Part shown: positions 1 through 7,086 of the stretch, one piece after another
Layout of the letters: every line of letters begins with the position of its first letter
Numbering within the stretch: the stretch's first letter is position 1
From: DATHBD01 sp035296325
GTDB lineage: Bacteria > Actinomycetota > Actinomycetes > Mycobacteriales > Micromonosporaceae
Direction: 5' to 3'
NCBI GenBank assembly: GCA_035296325.1
Contig: DATHBD010000083.1
Location: 1-11,397 of the forward strand
DNA length: 11,397 nt
Notes under the pieces: model-generated
What the model was told of the DNA's origin: nothing
Seen by the model: only the letters and a program-made list of their open reading frames with translations
The model's database searches: none
Position numbers and translations under genes: made by a program

Positions 1-131
1 GAGCACAGCAATTCACGCTGATCCGCTCCTACCTCGCCACCGCCACCGCCCACGGCCACAACGCGCTGCAAGCCCTCACCGACCTCGCCGCCGGTCACCT
101 TTGGCTACCCACCGTCGAACCCAGCACCTGA
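1..131 (+). mobile_element. IS66-family transposase, C-terminal fragment (5' end outside window)
   Basis: Reading from base 3 gives an open frame of 42 codons ending in TGA at 129-131. The peptide contains FTLIRSYLATATAHGHNALQ and then LTDLAAGHLWLP. This pattern (RSYL-TA-KHG-N-L--L, then a short gap and W-P) is typical of the extreme C-terminus of IS66-family DDE transposases. The rest of the gene lies upstream of the window. Methylase-like sequence in another frame starts no later than base 140, so there is almost no room for the usual IS66 3' non-coding end and terminal inverted repeat, and I see neither. The junction therefore looks like a deletion or recombination end rather than a clean insertion end. 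A small inverted pair, TGATC (129-133) and GATCA (140-144), straddles it. Family assignment is fairly secure; the boundary is approximate. Confidence 0.75.
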
Positions 132-394
132 TCAGTCACGATCAGGCAACCTGTGCGGCATATGGATGGGCAGACGTCACGCTCGGACATGGGCATCACG
201 AGACCCGCCAAGGCGTGCGGTGGACCGTGTGTGCAGCGGCGCGCATAGAACTGCTGGACCGGTTGTTGGAACTCAACCACGCGCGCTACGCCGAGGAGCA
301 GGCCGATGGTCAACTCGGGCAGACCGTTGGCCGCCGTAGCGGAACCGCCCGACGTGTCGCGGGCAACAATCAGGCCATGATGGAGTCGGCGTGA
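132..394 (+). pseudogene. drmMI: Remnant of DISARM class 1 N6-adenine DNA methyltransferase (C-terminal tail only)
   Basis: The frame that ends at TGA 392-394 encodes DQATCAAYGWADVTLGHG, then HHETRQGVRWTV and ARIELLDRLLELNHARYAEE. AYGW-D--LGH-FHET-QG-R-TI followed by R-EVLDRLL-LNH-RYAEE is the characteristic tail of the large adenine methyltransferases of the BREX/DISARM class (PglX/DrmMI). About 85 residues remain; the catalytic domain with its SAM-binding and NPPY motifs is absent, replaced by the IS66 fragment upstream. Its last bases overlap the drmA start as GTGA, so the original gene was translationally coupled to drmA, as expected for the class 1 order drmD-drmMI-drmA-drmB-drmC. The role of the whole protein would be to methylate host DNA so that DISARM spares it; this fragment cannot do that. 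A TTG at 101 could start a 97-residue product, but its first codons lie in the IS and it is probably not a designed start. Confidence 0.75.
382..385 (+). promoter_or_regulatory. Ribosome binding site of drmA
   Basis: GGAG lies five bases before the GTG at 391 and inside the end of the methylase remnant. Together with the GTGA overlap it supports the GTG start and translational coupling. Confidence 0.55.
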
Positions 395-3300
395 CTTCCG
401 CAGGCATCATCGCCATCCCACCGACCACAGGAGAGTCGGCGGCCCCGGGCGACGCTGACCGCGCAACAGACGTGCCTGGATCGTCGCCTTGGACGTCGCG
501 ACAGATCCGTGGCGAGTTAGAGCGGTTCCTCGTCCGTGACCTATTGGGTCCGTGGGCTGGTGTCTCGGAGGAGCTGCCGGCTGGGACGACGCCGTCGGAG
601 CGGTACATCCTCGGGGTGCTGTCCCCGGCGCGGGTCGCGCTGGAAGCGGAGGCAACGGACGCCACCGCATCTGACGACGGTTCCGGTGAGGGATCCGGCG
701 AGATGACGGCAGCCGCGGCCGCCGGGTCGATGTCGCCTGCGTCGTTGGGCTTTTCCTTCAGCCTGCCGTTACATGTGCAGACCGTATTGGTGCGAGCGTC
801 GTGGGGTCGCTACGAGCAGAACGCGTCCGACACTCAGCTAACCGACGCGGGAGTGCCCCGCCTGGTCTGGACGCACGCGGCCGCGGGTGGCCATCTCGTG
901 CTTGACGTCACCGATTCGGAGCCGTCCGGCTTCCCGGACGCCGAGCAACCGGACGTGGTGGTCCGTGCCCGCTGTCGGCCACGTCAAGCCTGTCGGGTGG
1001 TTGACGTCGCGATCGTGAACGGCCAACCGGAGCCCAACGACCGTCGGGACTCCGCCCGGCTGTTCCAGGTGCGACTGGAGGTGACCGCCGCTGACGGGAC
1101 GAGCGCGGTGTTCCTCCCGCACAACGATCCGTCGCACGTGGTCGCCGACGAAACCGCGGCCGACGCGGATGATGAGCGGCAGAGCCTGGCGATGCTGTAC
1201 CGGCGTGCTCGGCAGTTCGCGGTCGGGCGCAACGCGGGCGTTGAGGCCGAACGCCGCCCCGAGGACGGTTGCGCGTGGCGGGTGTCGACGACGAACCTGC
1301 CCTCGTTCGAGATTGAGCAGACCGTAGCGCCCCACGCCGCCCAGGTGCCGCAGCTCGCCGGTCTTGAGGTCGACATGCGGATGCTCGCGACCGCCCCGCG
1401 TGACGAGGTTGTCGCGGCGCTGCGGCCGTTGTCGGACGGCTACCGCGCCTGGCTCGACGAGCAGAGAGTCAAGCTCGCTACCGACGCCACGCTCGCCGGG
1501 CACAAGCAGGCCGCAGCGGCGAACCTGCAGGCGGCGCAGACCGCCGCCGATCGCATCGCGGCCGGCATCGACCTGCTCGCCGAGGACACCGAGGCCGGTA
1601 ACCAGGCGTGGCAGGCGTGGCGGTTCGCGAACCTGGCGATGGCGTTGCAACGTGAGCGCACCGAACTGGCCGTCGAGCGCGCGAAGGATCCGACGCTGAC
1701 CCTCGCCGCCGGGCTCGCGCTGGTTGACGAGCCGAGCCGCAGGTCGTGGCGGCCGTTCCAGCTCGCGTTCGTCTTGCTGAACCTGCCCTCGCTCACCAAC
1801 CCGGCCCACTCGGATCGGGCCCTCGCTGGTGCGGCCGACGGGCCGGGCATTGCCGACCTCCTGTTCTTCCCCACCGGCGGCGGCAAGACCGAGGCGTACC
1901 TCGGCCTGACGGCGTATACATTCGCGATTCGCCGGCTCCAGGGCGTGGTCGGCGAGGGCGCGGAGGCACGGGACGGCCGGTCGGGCGTGGCCGTGCTGAT
2001 GCGGTACACCCTGCGGTTGTTGACCGCCCAGCAGTTCCAGCGGGCGGCGACGTTGGTGTGCGCGGCCGAGCAGATGCGCCGCGAAGCCGCGACCGCCCAG
2101 AGCGCGGGTGGTCCGCCCAACCCGTGGGGTGTTGAGCCGTTCCGGATCGGGTTGTGGGTCGGGTCGAAGGTCACCCCGAACTGGTACGAGCAGGCGAAGC
2201 AGGCTTTGGATGCGATGCGTGCCCAGTACGCCGGAGTCGGGGCGTCGAACCCGATCCAGGTGTTGGCCTGCCCATGGTGCGGCCGGACCATCGACGCCGG
2301 CAAGGACGTCGAGTGCGTCGACGCGCGCCGGCGGGTCATCGTGTGGTGCGGCGATCCGGACGGGCTGTGTGAGTACTCCCGCAAGAAGTCCACGGCGTGG
2401 GGTGAAGGGCTGCCAGTGGTGACGGTGGATGAGGAGGTGTTCCGACTGGCGCCGTCGCTGGTCATCGGCACCGTCGACAAGTTCGCCCAGCTTCCGCTGC
2501 GCGGGCAGACCGGGTTGCTGTTCGGGCACACCAGGTCGGTGTGCGATCGGCACGGGTACCGCCACCCCGATCTGATCCGCAAGACCGAGTGCAAGGACGG
2601 CGGGCACCCGAAGAAGGGCAAGCTGGAGGGCACCCAGCCGCGCGAGTGCGGGCCGCTGCGCCCACCGGATCTGATCATCCAGGATGAGCTACACCTGATC
2701 TCCGGTGCGCTCGGCACAATGGTCGGCCTGTACGAAACGGCGGTGGAGCGGCTGGGGTCCTGGACAGTCAACGGCGTCACGGTCCGGCCGAAGGTCCTGG
2801 CGTCGACGGCCACCGTGCGACGGGCAAAGGCACAGGTGCACGGGCTGTTCAACCGCGACCTGGCGATCTTCCCCGCACCGGTGCTGGACGCCGGCGAAAC
2901 GTTCTTCTCCACCCAGATCCCGGTCGACGACGAGCGCCCCGGCCGGCGCTACCTCGGCATCTGCGCGCACGGCCAACGCGTCAAGCAGGTCCAGATCCGG
3001 GTGGCGCAACTGCTGCTCGCCGCCGCGCAGTTGCTCTTCGACGAGCACGGCCGTGCCGCTGATCCGTACATGACGTTGGTCGATTATTTCTCCTCCACGG
3101 CGGAGCTGGCCGGGATGCGTCGCATGATCGACGACGACATCGCGATCCGGTTGCAACAGCAGGGCCGGCGTGGTCTGCGGGATCGCCGCAACCTTGAGCT
3201 GCGGGAGCTCACCGCCCGGATCAACAGCCAGGACATCGGTCGGTCGCTCGCGGCGCTCGCCAACACGTTCGACCCTGACATCGACTCCACCGCCGCCAGG

Positions 3301-4236
3301 GCCACGACGGGCCAGCTGTTCAAGACCAGCCGCGAGGGCAAGGGACAGTCAGCGGAGGCGAAGGCGGCGCACGCCCAACTGGAGTCACTGCCCCGGCACT
3401 CCCTGGACGCGCGGCCGGTCGATGTGCTGCTGGCCACGAGCATGCTGCAGGTCGGCGTGGACGTGGCCCGCCTCGGGCTGATGGTCGTCACCGGGCAGCC
3501 GAAGAACAGCGCCGAGTACATCCAGGCATCGTCGCGGGTCGGGCGTGACCCGGACCGTCCCGGCCTGGTCGTCACAATCTTCAACTGGGCTCGGCCTCGG
3601 GACCTGGCCCACCTGGAAACGTTCGCGCACTTCCATGAGACGTTCTACGCCCGGGTCGAGCCGCTGTCGGTGACCCCGTTCGCCGACCGCGCGTTGGACC
3701 GCGGCCTGGCCGCCGTCCTCGTTTCGGCATTGCGGCACGCGCGGCACGCCTGGGAACTCGAGTCCGGTGCGCGCGCCGTACCGGTCAGTGGTCCTGACGT
3801 CGACGCCGCGATCGAGTGGATCGCCGACCGGGCCGGCTACGTCGTCGGCGACAGCGCACACACCGAGAAGGTCACCAGGATGTGCCGTGGGTTGATGGAC
3901 GGCTGGGACCGTCGGCGTAAGGGTCTGGAGACCGGTGGGCTGTCCTACACCAGCGACCGGGACAACCTCGATCCGCTGCTGGACTCCGGGATCGGCTCAT
4001 GGGGTACCTGGTCAGCGGGGTGGTCGCTGCGAGAAGTGGAACCCGAAACGAACCTGCTCATCACCCTCGCCGCCGCCGAAGTCGCGAACCGACCCGACTG
4101 GTCGTTCAATGCCGCCGACCCGCACGCGGTTCCTGACCCGGTCACAGATGACACGGACATGGTCGAAGAGGCCGACGAACTCGGCCTGCTGGCCAACGAA
4201 CCCATTCCGGCCGCGGCGGGAGAGCCCAACCGATGA
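391..4236 (+). CDS. drmA: DISARM helicase-like protein DrmA
   Basis: A 1281-residue SF2-type helicase, the core subunit of DISARM anti-phage defence. In the studied systems DrmA forms a complex with DrmB that binds and moves on DNA. The N-terminus (residues about 38-85, containing ELERFLVRDLLGPW and ELPAG--PSERY) is typical of DrmA. Walker A is FFPTGGGKTEAYLG, with G496-T500. The DEAD-box equivalent is QDELHLI at D765-H768. Motif III is STAT at 805-808. Motifs V/VI are SMLQVGVDV and QASSRVGRD at 1045-1053. The long stretch between Walker A and DELH holds a Cys cluster C627-x2-C630, C642, C653, C660, probably a zinc ribbon, and further Cys/His at 718-753. The frame is uninterrupted and all helicase motifs are present, so the protein itself looks functional. 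GTG was chosen for its GGAG at 382-385 and its 4-base overlap with the methylase remnant. The end overlaps drmB as ATGA. Its partners are damaged, so its present role is uncertain. Confidence 0.93.
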   Translation: MTSAGIIAIPPTTGESAAPGDADRATDVPGSSPWTSRQIRGELERFLVRDLLGPWAGVSEELPAGTTPSERYILGVLSPARVALEAEATDATASDDGSGEGSGEMTAAAAAGSMSPASLGFSFSLPLHVQTVLVRASWGRYEQNASDTQLTDAGVPRLVWTHAAAGGHLVLDVTDSEPSGFPDAEQPDVVVRARCRPRQACRVVDVAIVNGQPEPNDRRDSARLFQVRLEVTAADGTSAVFLPHNDPSHVVADETAADADDERQSLAMLYRRARQFAVGRNAGVEAERRPEDGCAWRVSTTNLPSFEIEQTVAPHAAQVPQLAGLEVDMRMLATAPRDEVVAALRPLSDGYRAWLDEQRVKLATDATLAGHKQAAAANLQAAQTAADRIAAGIDLLAEDTEAGNQAWQAWRFANLAMALQRERTELAVERAKDPTLTLAAGLALVDEPSRRSWRPFQLAFVLLNLPSLTNPAHSDRALAGAADGPGIADLLFFPTGGGKTEAYLGLTAYTFAIRRLQGVVGEGAEARDGRSGVAVLMRYTLRLLTAQQFQRAATLVCAAEQMRREAATAQSAGGPPNPWGVEPFRIGLWVGSKVTPNWYEQAKQALDAMRAQYAGVGASNPIQVLACPWCGRTIDAGKDVECVDARRRVIVWCGDPDGLCEYSRKKSTAWGEGLPVVTVDEEVFRLAPSLVIGTVDKFAQLPLRGQTGLLFGHTRSVCDRHGYRHPDLIRKTECKDGGHPKKGKLEGTQPRECGPLRPPDLIIQDELHLISGALGTMVGLYETAVERLGSWTVNGVTVRPKVLASTATVRRAKAQVHGLFNRDLAIFPAPVLDAGETFFSTQIPVDDERPGRRYLGICAHGQRVKQVQIRVAQLLLAAAQLLFDEHGRAADPYMTLVDYFSSTAELAGMRRMIDDDIAIRLQQQGRRGLRDRRNLELRELTARINSQDIGRSLAALANTFDPDIDSTAARATTGQLFKTSREGKGQSAEAKAAHAQLESLPRHSLDARPVDVLLATSMLQVGVDVARLGLMVVTGQPKNSAEYIQASSRVGRDPDRPGLVVTIFNWARPRDLAHLETFAHFHETFYARVEPLSVTPFADRALDRGLAAVLVSALRHARHAWELESGARAVPVSGPDVDAAIEWIADRAGYVVGDSAHTEKVTRMCRGLMDGWDRRRKGLETGGLSYTSDRDNLDPLLDSGIGSWGTWSAGWSLREVEPETNLLITLAAAEVANRPDWSFNAADPHAVPDPVTDDTDMVEEADELGLLANEPIPAAAGEPNR
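4215..4224 (+). promoter_or_regulatory. Ribosome binding site of drmB
   Basis: The purine-rich stretch GGCGGGAGAG lies about nine bases before the ATG at 4233, within the end of drmA. It supports the ATG that overlaps the drmA stop. Confidence 0.5.
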
Positions 4237-6173
4237 GTACCCACACCTCCAGCCGGCGCCCCACGGGGATCGACGCCGACGAGAAGTATCTGCGGCGGGT
4301 CGGCAGTCAGCGGCCCAACGCGATGCTGTTCTCCGACGGCGTCGGCGCGATTGTGGACCTGCCGCACCTGAGTGTCATCGTGCAGGGACTGGATTACTGG
4401 GACTACACCCACGCAACCCAACTGGAGCTGACCGACCGGCGGCTGCTGCAACGGGTACGCCAGATCCTCGGCAGGCACGTCCGCCAGTTGCGTCCCACGC
4501 CGCACCGTGAGGGCGGCGATGACCCGGACGACTCGCAGGCCAACCGGGTCGGTGTCCCGGTCAGCCCGTTCCCGCGATGGATGCGGTGCACCGGTTGCAA
4601 GCTGCTGGCGGGCATCAGCGCCTCCGGCGGTGGGCCGTTCCGGTTCGAGAACGGCAACAAGTACCGGCCGGACGAGGCCCGGTTCGTCCACGACTGCCGG
4701 CAGGCAGCACCCGGTAGCAAGAAGGCCCGCCAGCCCAGCGCGGTCCCCGCCCGGTTCGTGACCGCCTGCACTAACGGGCATCTCGACGAGTTCCCCTACG
4801 TCGAGTACGTCCACGACGGCGGCGGTTGCCCCAAAGGCGTCGAGGGACGCCTCGTCATGCTCGACCCCGGCTCCAACTACGGCTCCCAGATCAGCATTCG
4901 CTGCTCCTGTGGCGACAAACGCAACATGAAGGACGCCCTCGCCCACCACCGCACCCCTGGCAGTAACGCGCTGCCATGCTGCCGCGGGCGGCACCCGCAC
5001 CTGGGCTGGTTCGACCCGGCCGGATGCACCGCCCCAGTGCGGGCCATGGTCCTCGGCGCGTCCAACCAGTGATTCAGCCTCATCGCCAAAGCCCTCTACA
5101 TCCCCGACCTGGGCAGTGACCTCGCCGGTTCGGTCGAGAAGCACTGGGCGCGGCTCGGGAAGGTCAAGAACGAGGAGATCCTGGAGTTCGCCTTATCCAC
5201 GGACGCCGCGCTCGGCGAGCTACGCGACCATGACCCGGCCAGCATCTGGGCCGAGATCAGCCTCCGACGAACGAAAGACGACGACCTCCCCGACGAGAAG
5301 ATCGACCTGACCGCCCGCGAGTACGAGGCACTCGTCGACCCCACCAAAGCCCGGCGCGACCACGACTTCACCGCCGACGTCGTACCCGGACCCGACGGCT
5401 GGTCGAGACTCATCGACCGCGTCGTGCAGATCAGTCGCCTACGGGAAACCAAAGCCATCGTCGGGTTCACCCGCATCGACGCCCCAGAGTGGGGATCACC
5501 GGACAGCAGCCAGAAAGTCCCGCTGAGCCGCAACGAACAGAACTGGGTGCCCGCCGCCACCACCCACGGCGAGGGCATCTTCATCGTCCTCAACCGCGAC
5601 GTCGTCCACGCATGGGAACACGCAGCAGCCGCGAGTCCCCACATGGACCTCCTCCGCGAGGCCCACAGCCGGTGGCGCGACAACCGCCAGATGGACGGCC
5701 CACACGAGGACTACTGGCCCGGCGACCGGTACCTGGTGCTGCACACCCTCTCCCATCTCCTGGTCCGCGAGATCGCCCTGGAATGCGGATACTCCTCCGC
5801 CAGCATCAGCGAACGCGTCTACGCCAACGTCGAACGCGACGAGACCGGGATCCTGCTCTACACCGCCGCCAGCGACAGCGAAGGAACGCTCGGCGGCCTG
5901 GTCAGACTCAGCGAATCCACGCAGCTCGGCCGGCTACTCAACGCCGCGTTCGCCAACGCCCGCCGCTGCTCCTCAGACCCGCTCTGCGCCGAGCACACTC
6001 CACTCAAGACCGAGGACAACCTGCACGGCGCAGCGTGCCACGCGTGCCTGTTCGCCTCCGAGACCACCTGCGAACGCGGCAACCGGTTCCTCGACCGCCG
6101 GCTCATCGTCGCCGTCGACAACCAGGAACCGCACCTCGCGCTGGACAGCCACTTCACATCGCCTTCGAGCTAA
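4233..6173 (+). pseudogene. drmB: DISARM protein DrmB (DUF1998), interrupted by an in-frame TGA
   Basis: DrmB is the second core DISARM subunit, carries a C-terminal DUF1998 domain and works with DrmA. The frame opens at ATG 4233 and stops at TGA 5070-5072 after 279 residues. It then continues in the same frame for 366 clean codons to TAA 6171-6173. Read through, the protein would be 646 residues with the stop at position 280. Before the stop are a Cys pair MRCTGC (119 and 122), the signature CTNGHLDEFPYVEYVH and further CxC/CC pairs. After it come HTLSHLLVREIALECGYSSA, ERVYAN, GILLYTAASDSEGTLGGL, then CHAC (602 and 605) and ETTCERGNRFLDR, all DUF1998 hallmarks. The local sequence is ASNQ-stop-FSLIAKAL. 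Family members have an aromatic residue there, usually Trp, so TGG to TGA is the simplest explanation. The first in-frame ATG/GTG in the downstream half is GTG 5424. Without readthrough the DUF1998 half is not made as part of the protein. A sequencing error is possible. Confidence 0.88.
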
Positions 6174-6176
6174 CCG

Positions 6177-6955
6177 ATGAACACCGCCGGCCCAATGCCG
6201 CCCCGGCTCCTGCTGGAGCTCGCGGCGAGCGTCGGGCGGGTACTGCGGCCGGCACACGCCGAACGGCTCGGCAACGCCATGACGTCGTACGGTGGCCCGC
6301 ATGGCACCGAGCACCTCGCCCAGTTGGTCCCCGCCGTCGCGTTCACCCAGCAGGCGAAGCGACTACTGGACGCCTGGGCCAGCTACCCGGAGATCACGGG
6401 GTCAGTGCTGGGCGCCGCCGTGGCCGCCGCATCGCACGCTCACGATGACGCCCGCCGCAACCCGTCGCTGGAACTTGTCGTCAGTGGACCCAGCAGCACG
6501 TTTTTCTACGCCCGTCGGACCGAACAGGTACTCCTCCAGGTCATCGAAGAGGCACAGCACGACATCCTCCTCGTGACCTTCGCCCTGCACATGTACGACG
6601 ATCTCCGCACGGCACTGGCCAAGGCGGCCGTCCGAGGAGTGCGGCTCACGGTGCTCGCCGAAGACCACCAGGACAACCGCGCTTCACCGGCGACCCCGGC
6701 TCAGCACTCGCCGACCTTGGCGCACGACGGCTCCGCTGGCCAGCAGACCAACGACCGGGTCTCGGCGTGGCCTTGCACGCGAAGATCGTCGTCGTGGACA
6801 GCTACATCGCCCTGGTCACCAGCGCGAACCTCACCAAGCGGGCCGCCGGAGACAACCTCGAAGCCGGCGTACTGGTCCGCGGCGGCGACGTCGCCGAACG
6901 CCTGACCGGCCACATCACCCAACTCCGGCATGATGGAGTCCTACGCGACGCCTGA
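6177..6955 (+). pseudogene. drmC: DISARM phospholipase D-like protein DrmC, frameshifted
   Basis: DrmC is the PLD-superfamily accessory protein of DISARM. The ATG at 6177 lies three bases after the drmB stop. The first 167 codons match DrmC through VSGPSSTFFYARRTEQVLLQ, HDILLVTFALHMYDDLRTAL and GVRLTVLAEDHQDN. The remainder (PRFTGDPGSALADLG, RRLRWPADQRP, LHAKIVVVD, ALVTSANLT, NLEAGVLVRG) lies in a different frame, from about 6678 to TGA 6953-6955. Restoring one C in the AACCGC stretch at 6675-6680 joins the halves into about 259 residues. As written, translation after residue 167 runs in the wrong frame to TGA 6903-6905, giving 242 residues. The HxK(x4)D motif (H at 6776-6778, K at 6782-6784, D at 6797-6799) lies after the shift, so the catalytic site is lost. 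No programmed-frameshift heptamer is seen. One missing base in a C run could also be a sequencing error. Confidence 0.87.
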
Positions 6956-7086
6956 TCGGTGGAGCGGATCCGCTGTTCGATACCGCGCAGTGCCGACAGA
7001 CCCAACCCGCCGACGCGCCCTGCACCACCCCCACGCTGCCGGACTGCCCGCGACGCTATCGATCATGAGAGCCGCCGCTAAGTTGC
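6956..7086. other. Gap between drmC and mcrB
   Basis: These 131 bases separate the DISARM remnant from the mcrBC pair. No gene is visible. They hold one perfect palindrome at 6963-6974. There is no convincing Shine-Dalgarno next to the mcrB GTG; the nearest purine run, GAGAG at 7067-7071, is too far upstream. No clear -35/-10 pair can be asserted. By position this is the most likely place for an mcrBC promoter, because every other junction between main genes overlaps or is 3 bases long. Confidence 0.4.
6963..6974. repeat. Perfect 12-bp palindrome AGCGGATCCGCT
   Basis: The sequence equals its own reverse complement and begins eight bases after the drmC stop. It could be an operator half-site arrangement or the stem of a weak terminator. 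There is no loop and no following T run, so terminator function is doubtful. No second copy was noticed in the window. Confidence 0.4.

Noticed and set aside
838..2912. Two very long minus-strand open frames (589 and 490 codons) opposite drmA.
   Set aside because: Both lie antisense to a clear DrmA coding sequence. Their composition is rich in Arg, Pro, Gly and Ser with no recognisable motifs. Such antisense frames are common at this GC content.
5070..5072. Selenocysteine or programmed readthrough at the drmB TGA.
   Set aside because: DrmB is not a known selenoprotein, the expected residue is Trp/aromatic, and no clear downstream hairpin was identified by eye. Mutation or error is simpler.
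3945..5144. A 399-codon minus-strand open frame across the drmA/drmB boundary.
   Set aside because: It runs antisense to two genes with clear family motifs and its translation has no recognisable domain.
5424..6173. An independent 249-residue DUF1998 gene starting at GTG 5424.
   Set aside because: The same frame carries DrmB-like sequence upstream from 5073 back to the TGA, and no ribosome site was seen at 5424. It is better explained as the second half of an interrupted drmB.
5489..6448. A 319-codon plus-strand frame overlapping the end of drmB and the start of drmC.
   Set aside because: It is an alternative frame with Arg/Pro-rich low-complexity translation; the overlapping frames carry the DUF1998 and DrmC motifs.
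6767..6955. A separate small PLD-like gene from GTG 6767.
   Set aside because: The homology to DrmC in this frame begins further upstream, at about 6678, directly where the first frame loses similarity, so it is the frameshifted end of drmC.
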